A stretch of 38,549 nucleotides of DNA, from positions 1 to 38,549 of the forward strand of contig NZ_FQZP01000022.1 of assembly GCF_900142095.1 (NCBI RefSeq), read 5' to 3'. Source of the DNA: Thermoclostridium caenicola. GTDB taxonomy: Bacteria; Bacillota; Clostridia; DSM-8532. The notes beneath the pieces were generated by a model that searched no databases, was not told where the DNA came from, and saw nothing but the letters and a program-made list of their open reading frames with translations. The translations under genes were made by a program, and so were the position numbers. Positions 1 to 8,163 of the stretch are shown here, piece by piece (positions within the stretch are counted from its first letter, which is position 1; each line of letters starts with the position of its first letter).

Positions 1-995
1 GCATACCTTTCTGCAATATAGTTCATCTGGGGCTCTGCATAGATGGTCAGCTCAATATCCGGCTTATATTTATCGCTGACAAGATGATATCCCAATGAGA
101 CATATCCGCCGAAAAATTCACTATATGCAATGCTTAAAGCATTGCCGTTCTTGTTGGCATAATATGCCATGGTCTTAGCACATTCATAAAGAAGTTCATG
201 AATATCAGGATTATTTTTATCAGATAACAGTGTTGGTGTAGTCACAATTGCATTTCGAAGATATATTTTTCTATTTTCAATTTTGGCAATGCAATAGAAG
301 TCCTCGGCATTATCCCTGATGTATGCTTCAAATTCCTCATCGCTCCAAACTTCTTCCGGAGGCGTATAAACCGTCCTCAGACCGGGTTCCAGCATCTTGT
401 GAATAACCGCCGCTGCGGACGCCCGCGTCAGGTTGCCGTTGGGATTAAACTTTCCATCCGTTCCGCCCACTAGAATGCCAAGTTGATAGGCCTTGCAAAC
501 ATAATCCCTAAGGTTTACCGGGATGCTGTCGTAATCCGCTATCCTCGACCTTATCTCGTTTTCATTGTAGGAAATATCTTTCTCTCCGGTTATCATGGGT
601 AGAGAACGTATGATAATCCTGGCCATCTCGGCCCTTGTGATGGGTCGTCTGTAATCGGTAAACTCTCCCGGCTGCACAAAACCCAATTCCAACCCAATGG
701 ACACATAGACGTCCCCCCAGTATTTATCTGAAGGAACGACCACACCCTTGCCGGCAGCCGCTACGGCTATCTTGATAAACTGTTCCACCGTGAGGTTATC
801 CAAGGGTCCGAATTTTCCCGCGTATCCCACCATCAGTTCCCGCGGGTGGTTGGCGACATACTGGACGTGCTCGTAATACCAGGCATCCTTGGGTACATCC
901 TGGAAGCTCACCTCCGCGTGTGACCGGCTCATACCCGAAGGCATAGCAGCCAGAACCAAAACAACTGTCAGCAGGATCGCGAGAGACTTTTTCAT
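1..995 (-). CDS. SLH-domain surface protein, partial (C-terminus off the left edge)
   Basis: The reading frame is open from ATG at 995 to the window edge (331 codons) and has no stop, so the gene is truncated by the window. The start follows a strong AGGAGG ribosome binding site. The first ~27 residues form a signal peptide (MKKS, hydrophobic core, then SHA before the mature part). Three S-layer-homology repeats follow at roughly residues 30-80, 95-135 and 150-200, with the typical F-x-D-V, W/Y and 'ITRAEMARII' or 'LTRASAAAVI' patterns. SLH repeats bind secondary cell-wall polymers, so this should be an exported, wall-anchored protein. The visible part after residue ~205 matches no domain I recognise. 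That distal stretch (about 1-345) is visibly more AT-rich than the SLH part. Function beyond wall attachment is unknown. Confidence 0.85.
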   Translation of the reverse strand, partial: MKKSLAILLTVVLVLAAMPSGMSRSHAEVSFQDVPKDAWYYEHVQYVANHPRELMVGYAGKFGPLDNLTVEQFIKIAVAAAGKGVVVPSDKYWGDVYVSIGLELGFVQPGEFTDYRRPITRAEMARIIIRSLPMITGEKDISYNENEIRSRIADYDSIPVNLRDYVCKAYQLGILVGGTDGKFNPNGNLTRASAAAVIHKMLEPGLRTVYTPPEEVWSDEEFEAYIRDNAEDFYCIAKIENRKIYLRNAIVTTPTLLSDKNNPDIHELLYECAKTMAYYANKNGNALSIAYSEFFGGYVSLGYHLVSDKYKPDIELTIYAEPQMNYIAERY

Positions 996-1025
996 AACCC
1001 AACCTCCTAACAATTGGTTGAGTTA

Positions 1026-1055
1026 ATCTTATCATTAAGTGTAATTATTTATCAA
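1026..1055 (-). promoter_or_regulatory. Candidate promoter of the SLH gene
   Basis: On the minus strand TTGATA (1050-1055) and TAAGAT (1026-1031) are separated by 18 bp and lie about 30 bp before the SLH start codon. The surrounding DNA is AT-rich. This is a fair sigma-A match by eye only. Confidence 0.4.
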
Positions 1056-1184
1056 TATTAGTAAATTCAAAACGTGGCTGGATTTATGAAAGCTGTTTTC
1101 CAGGCACGTTTCAGGAAAGTGGTATTTATATCTCTGAGGTACGAGGATAAAGGTGAAATCGTCGAAGTGGCCGAGGAAATGATT

Positions 1185-1218
1185 GAGATTGCTTCGTCAC
1201 TTCGTTCCTCGCAATGAC
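1185..1218. repeat. Dispersed inverted repeat unit (GAGATTGC...GCAATGAC)
   Basis: The unit begins GAGATTGC and ends CTCGCAATGAC, so its ends (ATTGC/GCAAT) are inverted. The same ends recur in the cluster at 13165-13490. It lies in the gap between the flavoprotein stop and the SLH promoter. Similar ATTGC...GCAATGAC units are common intergenic repeats in many Bacillota genomes. Confidence 0.65.
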
Positions 1219-1250
1219 ATAAGCATTTATGCACATTAGCGGAAATCGTT

Positions 1251-2321
1251 CTATTCCATAATGTCCGTGCTCAGGATGCCGCTCCTCATGATGAGCCCTC
1301 TCAGCGTTTTATTGTACATGGCCGTGCACTTCAGCCGTTTCAGCATAATATTCCGTTTAAGATGATTCAAATTCTTGCGGTAACGGTACTGGAATCCCTC
1401 AATTCCCTGATTGAGACTGTCGGCCAGGGCAATGGCACTCCTTATGGCATAGCTGATGCCTTCGGCCGAGCTGGGGCTGATGAAGCCCGCCGCCTCACCC
1501 ACAAGCGCCATATGATCATTGCCGGTGATAATTCCGGATGCTGATCTAGGCCGAAGAAGATAAGCTCCTTCCCGCCTGATCCGCTTGCCGAAGAGATAGC
1601 CGAAATCACGAAGCTCGTTTTTCAGTTTTTCAAACCTGCTCCTGGCTTCCCTGTCAGGATCCAGAGCTGAACCGATGATCATCCTGCCGTCCTTGGCAAT
1701 AATCCAGGAATAAAAATCGGTAACAGTGCTGTCAAATATCGCACCATAGTAGGGTATGCTTTCGGAAGTCTCATACCATTCCTGGATGGCAATATACTTT
1801 ATGATTCCCGGGTTTTCGGGAAATACCTGGCGCCGGACATTGGACCAGGCACCATCGGCAGCCACAATAACGCGTGCTCTTTCGGTGTAAATCCGGTTCT
1901 TATGGATGAAGGCAATTTCATAGCCCTCATTCATCTCAGACAGGGCAGTAAACCTGCATTTCATACCCATATCCACATGGGGAGGAATGAGTGAGACCAT
2001 CCATTCATCAAACCGCTTGCGGTCCATGTTCAGATAAAAGCGCTGGTAATACCGTTCAAGATGGTTATCAAAATCAATGGTCCTTACCAGGAAAAGCTGG
2101 CGATCCACAAGCACGCCTGCGGGCACCGCCAGACCCATCCTGCCCAGCACTTCCTGGGCATCGGGCGCAAGAAGACCACCGCAGCACTTGGTCCTTTCTC
2201 CTTCCTCAGGTTCCATCAGGTCCCTTTTATCCAAAAGCAGTACCTTATATCGCTTATCAAGCAGCCTGGCAAGGGTAGCCCCTGCAGGACCCGCTCCGAT
2301 AATGGCTATATCATAGGGCAT
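1251..2321 (-). CDS. Geranylgeranyl reductase family FAD-dependent oxidoreductase
   Basis: A 356-residue soluble flavoprotein. The N-terminal dinucleotide-binding motif GAGPAG lies at residues 9-14, followed by an acidic strand end (LLLDKR). The 'KCCGGLL' element near residue 46 is characteristic of geranylgeranyl reductase-like proteins. A second FAD-contact motif (LVGEAAGFISP.SAEGIS) lies near residues 277-295. Known relatives reduce isoprenoid double bonds or act on other lipid or quinone-like substrates; the substrate here cannot be read from sequence. ATG is preceded by GGAGG at good spacing. It lies 89 bp downstream of the tandem solute-binding genes on the same strand and could be cotranscribed with them, though no functional link is obvious. 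Confidence 0.8.
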   Translation of the reverse strand: MPYDIAIIGAGPAGATLARLLDKRYKVLLLDKRDLMEPEEGERTKCCGGLLAPDAQEVLGRMGLAVPAGVLVDRQLFLVRTIDFDNHLERYYQRFYLNMDRKRFDEWMVSLIPPHVDMGMKCRFTALSEMNEGYEIAFIHKNRIYTERARVIVAADGAWSNVRRQVFPENPGIIKYIAIQEWYETSESIPYYGAIFDSTVTDFYSWIIAKDGRMIIGSALDPDREARSRFEKLKNELRDFGYLFGKRIRREGAYLLRPRSASGIITGNDHMALVGEAAGFISPSSAEGISYAIRSAIALADSLNQGIEGFQYRYRKNLNHLKRNIMLKRLKCTAMYNKTLRGLIMRSGILSTDIME

Positions 2322-2410
2322 GTGTCATACCTCCGTATCCGTTTTCCGGCATACATTGTGTATTATAGCAGGTCGCCGGAAAATTTTGAAGCACGGAGCT
2401 GTCAAACAGG

Positions 2411-3961
2411 TTACGGAAGCAAATGGGACATGCCATATTCTTCGAAGGTTTCCTTATACCCTGCTGCAAGCTCTTCCGCCCGCCTGAGGTAATCCGCAAC
2501 AGCAGCATCCTTACTTTTTTCTCCCTTGATGTATGCTTGCGTTTCCTCAAACCACGCAAGGAAAAATCCGCTTTGCGGGCTTGAATACGAATGGTTCACC
2601 CGGGATGGTGTCCTTTGGGATCCATAAACCACCGGATTGATGTTCTGACCTCCCAGAAATGCAATGTCGGTGCTGGTGTTATGAAGAACGGTACCAGATA
2701 CCACCGGCTTTTTCCCGCCGGCCAATTCGTATAGATGATATCCAACCGCATCCTGACGATAGAGGGTATCGGTGGCCCTGAGATACTGGAGTCCTGTTTC
2801 AGAGCAATCCAGCGTGATCCATTCAATCAACGGCCCAAGCGCTTCCTTATGGGGCGAGTTCCTGTTGACCATGACCCCGGCGCTTACATTGCCATCAGCG
2901 GTTTTAAAGGGGGGCAGACATATGGCCCAGTCGCCTGCCGTATCCCTGAGGTAATAGTCAAGCGCCGTGTTATTGATGAAATCCAGCATGATGAAGAATC
3001 CAAAAGCCGGCTTGTCACCTTTGCCGTTCAGGGCCATGCTCCATTCCTCGCCATAAGGGAGGATATCCCCGATAAAGCCCTGATCATAAAACGCCTTTGA
3101 AATCTTCATGAAGTCTTCCCAGTCCGGATTGATCCATGTCACTGCATCTGAATCGCTGCTGAAAGCCTGAATGCTGGTATCAATCATAAGGGACAGATCA
3201 TGGCACCCCGGAACGATATAATAACCATGCTTTTTCAGCGTCTGGGCCGCTTGCAGGAACTTATCCCAGCTTTCGGTACCCCCGCCGATGATCTCGGAAA
3301 TCCTTTCCGGATCATCTGTACCCCAAACCTCCCTGGCTATGGACCGCCGGTACATGAAGACATGCACATAGGGTTTGTAGGGCAATGCGATAAGCTCGCC
3401 GTCCGGATTGGTTCCGGCATCAATTACATACTGGGGTATGTCCGCCTTTTTCAGCGCAGCCTCCACATCTATGCCCAGTTCCTTATAGGTGCAGGCATAA
3501 CGGGACATCTCACCCTTGGTAAAATGGGACGCATAGGCAACGGGGACACAATAGATGTCTGCCACAGCCTCGGCGTCGCCTGGCAGGTTCTGGTTGATCA
3601 GGCTCAGCGTATGGTAATAATCAACCAGCGGGGTGTAAAACAGGCGCACTTCATAATCAAACCCGGGATTACGCCGTATATACTCATTAATAATGAGTTC
3701 CAGTTCATCATCGTAGGAGTAGACATTGAGCACCTTTTTTGCGCCTGTGGGCTCAGGCGTCTGCCCGGTTCCGGTATTGTCCGGCTCCCCATTGCCGGTA
3801 TCCAAAGGCGTGGATGATGGAGGGACGGTACTTCCTGCCGCGGTTTCTCCCTGACGCGTTGTGCCGGCGTTTGCTCCAAAAAACAGAGCGGCTATAACAG
3901 CCGCAGCAACCAGCACACACACAACAGCAACTGTGATCCTTTTTCCCATAGCCAGTTTCAT
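2411..3961 (-). CDS. Extracellular solute-binding-like protein, paralogue A
   Basis: A 516-residue exported protein. Residues ~6-30 form a hydrophobic signal or anchor segment after a short basic stretch. A Thr/Ser/Pro/Gly-rich linker to about residue 75 leads into the folded domain. There is no lipobox cysteine, so it is either cleaved by signal peptidase I or stays anchored. The body resembles ABC sugar-type binding proteins (residue patterns such as 'ALPYKPYVHVFMYRRS', 'GGGTESWDKFL' and 'WAICLPP'). It is clearly homologous along its length to the upstream gene at 4016-5497. ATG has an AAGGGGG ribosome binding site. No permease or ATPase is adjacent, so uptake is unproven; a sensing or cell-surface binding role is possible. 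Confidence 0.75.
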   Translation of the reverse strand: MKLAMGKRITVAVVCVLVAAAVIAALFFGANAGTTRQGETAAGSTVPPSSTPLDTGNGEPDNTGTGQTPEPTGAKKVLNVYSYDDELELIINEYIRRNPGFDYEVRLFYTPLVDYYHTLSLINQNLPGDAEAVADIYCVPVAYASHFTKGEMSRYACTYKELGIDVEAALKKADIPQYVIDAGTNPDGELIALPYKPYVHVFMYRRSIAREVWGTDDPERISEIIGGGTESWDKFLQAAQTLKKHGYYIVPGCHDLSLMIDTSIQAFSSDSDAVTWINPDWEDFMKISKAFYDQGFIGDILPYGEEWSMALNGKGDKPAFGFFIMLDFINNTALDYYLRDTAGDWAICLPPFKTADGNVSAGVMVNRNSPHKEALGPLIEWITLDCSETGLQYLRATDTLYRQDAVGYHLYELAGGKKPVVSGTVLHNTSTDIAFLGGQNINPVVYGSQRTPSRVNHSYSSPQSGFFLAWFEETQAYIKGEKSKDAAVADYLRRAEELAAGYKETFEEYGMSHLLP

Positions 3962-4015
3962 ATACTTTTGTCCCCCTTGCCAGGTTCGTCGATTTATCTC
4001 TGCAAAATCTTCAGG

Positions 4016-5497
4016 TTACCGGACGGAACTTTCAATCCACCTTTCCCTGACGCGGCTCAGGAAATCCGCAATGGCGGTTTCCTTGTCCTTCTCGCCTTTG
4101 ACATAAGCCCGGGTTTCATCCATGAATATCGAGGAAATATAATCATGGTTTACATAATTCCCGGGATCCGATGCATCATGCAGGGCATCAAGCCTGTCCA
4201 TGGCCTCGCAGATAATGGGATTGAGATCCTGCCCGCCGAGAAAATCCGATATGTTTTCATTTGCTTTAAGAACAGCTTTTGAGATTACGTTAACTTTACC
4301 ACTCTCGAAAAAGGTCCCGTTTGCCAGTCGATACTGAAGCCCGTTTGGCGAACTGTCCAGCGTCATCCATTCGATGAGGGGCTTGATTAAGTCTTTATTG
4401 GGCGCATGCTTGCTGACCATGATTCCTGTAAAGAATTTCGCCTGGGTTTGGAAAGGCGGCAGGCAAATGGCCCAGTCACCGTAAGTCTCATTATTTTCAT
4501 CCAAGAAATCGGACAGACTCACGGGTGCCACAATACCAAAGAACTTGTCCCCTTTTCCTTTCATGTCCTGGAACCACGCTTCGCTCCATCTTTCGGTATC
4601 TTTGATGCAGCCTTCATCATACAGGCTCTTTGCGACATCCATAAACGCTTCCCATTTGGGATTGATTCGGGGATTAACATCCAGCAGTTCCGAAACAGGG
4701 CAGCTCCAGTCAACCAGGAATGACAGATCATCGCATCCGGGAGCGATATAATAGCCGTGCTCTTTCAAAGTTTTGGCTGCCTCCAGGAACTTATCCCAGC
4801 TTTCAGTGCCCCCACCGATGATCTCGGCGATCTTATCCGGATCATCGGTTCCAAAAACTTCTTTTGCCACCGACCGCCGATACATAAAAACGTTGACCTC
4901 GGAATCAACAGGAAGGGCTACCAGTTTCCCATCCCGGTTGGTCCCGGCATTGATGATGTGCTGAGGAATGTCCATTTTTTCAAGCAGCGCATCCACATCT
5001 ATCCCCAGTTCTTCATAGGTGCATACATACTGGGATAATTCCCCATGAGTGAACAGAGGCGCATACGCGACAGGAACACAGAACAGATCCATGGGTTCCG
5101 TGTTGTTTATCAGATTATCCTTTACTAATCTGAACACGTCGTCAGCATAGAGAGTCGTTTGATCTGTCGTGGCCAGCACCCGGTAATCGAAATCCCAATG
5201 CTCCTCTCCATATCGTTCAACGAACGTATCCAGCATCCGATCGGTCGTATAGACATAGATACGGGTGATTTTGCCGGGCGAGTACTGGACTTCCTCTGTT
5301 TCTGAAGGGGCCGCCGTTCCGCTTGTTTCAGCCGGTGATGGCGTATCGGATGCAGGAATATTTCCATCGTCCGATACTGCCTGCCGCGGATTCTGTGCAT
5401 TGCTTCCGCCCAGCAGCAGGGCTGCGGCGAGAACCGAAACTGCCAGCACACACAGAACAGCGATAAGGATGTTTTTTTTCAGAGCCGGTTTCATCAT
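4016..5497 (-). CDS. Extracellular solute-binding-like protein, paralogue B
   Basis: A 493-residue paralogue of the gene just downstream (54-bp gap, same strand), evidently a tandem duplication. It has the same plan: a hydrophobic N-terminal segment (about residues 8-30) without a lipobox, a Ser/Thr/Pro-rich linker, then a binding-protein-like fold. Shared blocks include 'CVPVAYA', 'CTYEELGIDVDALL', 'VFMYRRSVAKEVFGTDDP', 'IIGGGTESWDKFLEAA' and 'YGDWAICLPPF'. ATG at 5497 follows GAGAGGTG; the second Met is an equally plausible start. The two copies have diverged most in the N-terminal linker and around the central part, as expected if they bind different ligands. No ABC transporter partners are within the window. 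Confidence 0.75.
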   Translation of the reverse strand: MMKPALKKNILIAVLCVLAVSVLAAALLLGGSNAQNPRQAVSDDGNIPASDTPSPAETSGTAAPSETEEVQYSPGKITRIYVYTTDRMLDTFVERYGEEHWDFDYRVLATTDQTTLYADDVFRLVKDNLINNTEPMDLFCVPVAYAPLFTHGELSQYVCTYEELGIDVDALLEKMDIPQHIINAGTNRDGKLVALPVDSEVNVFMYRRSVAKEVFGTDDPDKIAEIIGGGTESWDKFLEAAKTLKEHGYYIAPGCDDLSFLVDWSCPVSELLDVNPRINPKWEAFMDVAKSLYDEGCIKDTERWSEAWFQDMKGKGDKFFGIVAPVSLSDFLDENNETYGDWAICLPPFQTQAKFFTGIMVSKHAPNKDLIKPLIEWMTLDSSPNGLQYRLANGTFFESGKVNVISKAVLKANENISDFLGGQDLNPIICEAMDRLDALHDASDPGNYVNHDYISSIFMDETRAYVKGEKDKETAIADFLSRVRERWIESSVR

Positions 5498-5833
5498 GGA
5501 TACACACCTCTCATTTGACGCTTTTGCTAATACATCTCACGAGAAATCCATGAAAGCCTGTCAGGCTAATGCCCAGTATCATAAGCAAAGCTCCATCATG
5601 GTCATCCTGTTGTCATCCCATCGATGCAGTTTGAGGCGGATGCTGCCCATCCGGAGCAAACGCGTCCCGAACTGCCGCGTTCATGCCAAATTCGCCATAA
5701 ATTAAGAATGTATAGTATCATTGGTAAATATTATATACCAAAATTTATATGCCGTCATCATGATGTTTATATCCGGAGACTGAATGTGTGCCTGTAGGGC
5801 ATTTATTGGAACGGCCGGCATCGTGAAGACATG
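5498..5833. other. Gene-free stretch upstream of the tandem binding-protein genes
   Basis: About 335 bases lie between the start of paralogue B and the tRNA-Tyr terminator. Short open frames here lack ribosome binding sites and resemble nothing. I see no convincing sigma-A promoter, repeat or conserved RNA. The promoter of the binding-protein pair should be here but cannot be placed. Confidence 0.5.
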
Positions 5834-5864
5834 AAAAAATCCCACATGCATCCATGTGGGATTT
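5834..5864 (-). terminator. Terminator of tRNA-Tyr
   Basis: A 12-bp perfect stem (5837-5848 with 5853-5864) with a 4-base loop is followed on the minus strand by a run of T. It starts immediately after the encoded CCA of tRNA-Tyr. Confidence 0.9.
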
Positions 5865-5866
5865 TC

Positions 5867-5952
5867 TGGTGGGAGGAGGTGGATTCGAACCACCGAAGTC
5901 GTCAGACAACAGATTTACAGTCTGCCCCCTTTGGCCACTCGGGAATCCTCCC
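5867..5952 (-). tRNA. tRNA-Tyr(GTA), CCA encoded
   Basis: Read on the minus strand, the 7-bp acceptor stem GGGAGGA/TCCTCCC, discriminator A and encoded CCA are intact. The anticodon loop CTGTAAA gives anticodon GTA. The T arm carries GGTTCGAATCC. A long variable arm is present, as expected for class II bacterial tRNA-Tyr. Eighty-six bases with CCA. Confidence 0.95.
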
Positions 5953-5990
5953 TTATTCTGTTTTTGCGGGTTTCAAAAGCCGCATAAACA

Positions 5991-6019
5991 ATATTACACG
6001 AGGGGCATGGTTTTGTCAA
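5991..6019 (-). promoter_or_regulatory. Promoter of tRNA-Tyr
   Basis: On the minus strand TTGACA (6014-6019) and TAATAT (5991-5996) are separated by 17 bp, about 38 bp upstream of the mature tRNA 5' end. This is a near-consensus sigma-A promoter. Confidence 0.75.
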
Positions 6020-6171
6020 CACTTTTCTTCATGAATTCGACTGCATTTATCTGTCAGAGCCACGCAGCCCGCTTTGCGCCTGGCAGACGCTCACTTTCAC
6101 CTGAAGCAAGACCATCCATGGGTCAACCCAAGGATCACCCGCTCCACAATGCTCAGTCTGCCGTCACAGCA

Positions 6172-7308
6172 TTATTGTGTTTCAAGGCTGTCTGCAAGTC
6201 CCTTCAGCGCATCGCTTGCCAGGTATGCCTTGTGATTTTCCAGGCTTTTCGCTGTTCTTACCGTCATATGAGGTATGGCATATTCTTTGTCATCAGCTTT
6301 GATAAGAATCATAAAGTCATAACCGTAGTTGATGTCGATAATCCTGTAATCGGTTATCTGCTCTACCCCGAACGTTACCCGCACGAGTTCCTGGTGTCCC
6401 TCCCGGTCCAACAGGAAAGCAATCTGGTCGTTGTCGGCGGGAACCGCAGCGTACATGGATGACAGCCATGTTCTGCCCGCATGGGTGTAAACAATGTCAA
6501 AGGGTGCAGCGGAAGGGTCATCATAAGATACTGCCGACTCAACGACAGGAAGGAGAAGGCTGTATGCCTGGTTCTCATCCCGGAGCGGCATCATATGGTA
6601 TTCCTGTTCACCCAGCAATTCACCGAAACCCGAGGCCTGGCGAAGGTTCTCCCCGCTGATGCCGCCCGCCTTCAGGGTGGATATGGCCAGTACCGCGTTT
6701 GCATCACAGGTATAACGGCTTCCCCACGCCTGATTATAGGCATCCAGAATGGCTTTCGCCGCATCCGGCGGCAAATCCCGTCTGCCCGCCGCAGGCGTGA
6801 GAGAATGGCTGTAATCAATGGACCCATAAACCGGACTGATTGCTTCACTGAACATGATCGTAAGGCCCTGCACGTCGCCCTTTTTCAACGCAGTTACATT
6901 TGGCACCTCTTCCATTGCATTCTCCGACTCATGGCTATTATCCGCCCTTGCCTGGGGAGCCTGCGCACCATCAGAAGCACCGGCGGCGGCCATACCGGCA
7001 ACTTCGGGAGCCTGCGAAGGAGCCATGTCCTGCGCCGATTTTGAATTCATCATGGGCTGATTAAGCAGGATGACCAGGCCCAGCAGGCAAGCCGCAACCG
7101 GGGTACCAACCAGGGCAAACCGATTCCATGAAAAGCCGGTCTTCCGCTTTTTACTGCCATCTTCCAATTCGGCCCGGCACCTGTCCAGGGTGGTCTTTAT
7201 CAGTTCATCGGAGGCCTTGAGCTGTTCGAGCCCAGCCTTGTATGTTTTCCGCACAAAATCATCGTCCAGGAGCATGCCGTGCCTGTCCTTGTTCCTATTT
7301 TCAGCCAT
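6172..7308 (-). CDS. Putative membrane anti-sigma factor / ECF-linked membrane protein
   Basis: A 378-residue protein from ATG 7308, which overlaps the stop of the sigma factor gene by 8 bases (ATGGCTGA), a classic coupling of sigma and anti-sigma genes. GGAGGTGAGGCGA provides the ribosome binding site. The first ~70 residues are charged and cytosolic, with a helical stretch reminiscent of anti-sigma N-termini. One transmembrane segment follows (about residues 68-88, 'GTPVAACLLGLVILL'). The remaining ~285 residues should be extracytoplasmic and contain a low-complexity Ala/Gln/Ser linker followed by a domain I do not recognise. I infer that it holds the ECF sigma factor inactive until an envelope signal is sensed; no zinc-finger anti-sigma motif is visible. 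Confidence 0.65.
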   Translation of the reverse strand: MAENRNKDRHGMLLDDDFVRKTYKAGLEQLKASDELIKTTLDRCRAELEDGSKKRKTGFSWNRFALVGTPVAACLLGLVILLNQPMMNSKSAQDMAPSQAPEVAGMAAAGASDGAQAPQARADNSHESENAMEEVPNVTALKKGDVQGLTIMFSEAISPVYGSIDYSHSLTPAAGRRDLPPDAAKAILDAYNQAWGSRYTCDANAVLAISTLKAGGISGENLRQASGFGELLGEQEYHMMPLRDENQAYSLLLPVVESAVSYDDPSAAPFDIVYTHAGRTWLSSMYAAVPADNDQIAFLLDREGHQELVRVTFGVEQITDYRIIDINYGYDFMILIKADDKEYAIPHMTVRTAKSLENHKAYLASDALKGLADSLETQ

Positions 7309-7816
7309 TCGCCTCACCTCCCAGCATGCCTGCAAGCAGATTCCGGGCTTTGAAAAGCCTGCTTTTCACCGTACCGCCGGGTATCTTCAGAATTCGGGAA
7401 ATCTCCTTGATATCCAGTTCCTGATAATAATATAAATGGATCATTTCGCGATATTTATCCGGGAGCTTCATGATGGAACGAAGCAATTCCTCTTTTTCAT
7501 CCTTTTTCTCAACGATCTCCTGTGTATCGCTTTCAGAAATCTGGGCGCTGAAATCATCGGTTACAGTGACCCGCTTTTTCCATGCGCTTCTCAGAAAGTC
7601 CCTGCAAACATTGATCACAATACCCGTTATCCACGTTTTTTCGCTGCACTCTTTCCGATAACTGTCATAATACCTGCATAATCTCAAAAAGGTTTCCTGG
7701 TATGCATCCTCGGCCAGTTCTTTTGATTTGAGCATCACGTATGCCGTTCTCATCACGTCATCCCCGTACTGCTCAACCAGCCTGGTTATTTCATTCATTT
7801 TTTCAGAAGGAGCCAC
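7301..7816 (-). CDS. ECF-type RNA polymerase sigma factor (sigma-70 family)
   Basis: A 171-residue protein with the two-domain ECF layout. Sigma region 2 lies at about residues 15-75 (including 'AEDAYQETFLRLCRYYDSYR'), followed by an acidic linker. Region 4 lies at about 110-165 ('LPDKYREMIHLYYYQEL...EISRILKIPGGTVKSRLFKAR', a helix-turn-helix). I take the GTG at 7816 as start because AAGGAGGGTGGGTAG precedes it at good spacing; the later ATG at 7798 has no ribosome binding site. It directs RNA polymerase to a small regulon, probably envelope-related, and is paired with the overlapping downstream membrane gene. A possible own-type promoter lies at 7842-7866. Confidence 0.9.
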   Translation of the reverse strand: MAPSEKMNEITRLVEQYGDDVMRTAYVMLKSKELAEDAYQETFLRLCRYYDSYRKECSEKTWITGIVINVCRDFLRSAWKKRVTVTDDFSAQISESDTQEIVEKKDEKEELLRSIMKLPDKYREMIHLYYYQELDIKEISRILKIPGGTVKSRLFKARNLLAGMLGGEANG

Positions 7817-7841
7817 CTACCCACCCTCCTTCATTTTATTT

Positions 7842-7866
7842 GACGCAAGAGATACGATTTGGTTCA
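7842..7866 (-). promoter_or_regulatory. Candidate ECF-type autoregulatory promoter
   Basis: On the minus strand TGAACC (7861-7866) and CGTC (7842-7845) are separated by 15 bp just upstream of the sigma gene. This resembles ECF promoters (TGAAC-like -35 and CGTC-like -10). It would give a very short leader. The match is suggestive only. Confidence 0.35.
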
Positions 7867-8053
7867 CACCAGCGGTGTATCCAGAGATTGGCGCCAATAT
7901 TGACATGAGCCGATAAAAATCTTCACGCATGGGATGCAGCCACAATCGGATCTTATCAAACGCGGCAGGAAAAAGGAAGCCTTTTCAAAGAAACAGGGAA
8001 ATCAACACGTAACGTTCTGGTCCCGCGCCATCCCGGGGATCAGGTATAAATAT

Positions 8054-8082
8054 TTGAAAGTGAAAAATACTTCTGGTAAAAT
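8054..8082 (+). promoter_or_regulatory. Promoter of gltX
   Basis: TTGAAA (8054-8059) and TAAAAT (8077-8082) are separated by 17 bp. The expected transcript starts near 8089, about 75 bases before the gltX ATG. Confidence 0.7.
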
Positions 8083-8097
8083 GAGTATGCTTTCAGC

Positions 8098-8120
8098 CAG
8101 CCTGAATACAGGCTGTTTTT
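8098..8120 (+). terminator. Promoter-proximal terminator-like hairpin in the gltX leader
   Basis: A perfect 7-bp stem (CAGCCTG/CAGGCTG, loop AATA) is followed directly by five T. It begins only about 10 bases after the expected transcription start of gltX. No T-box or other antiterminator sequence is visible around it. Confidence 0.5.
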
Positions 8121-8163
8121 GCAAATAAGCAATTTGTGAGCAGGAAAAAGCGAGGTATCAACA

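Noticed and set aside
8083-8163. T-box leader for gltX
   Set aside because: The leader is too short and has no T-box core sequence or specifier loop.
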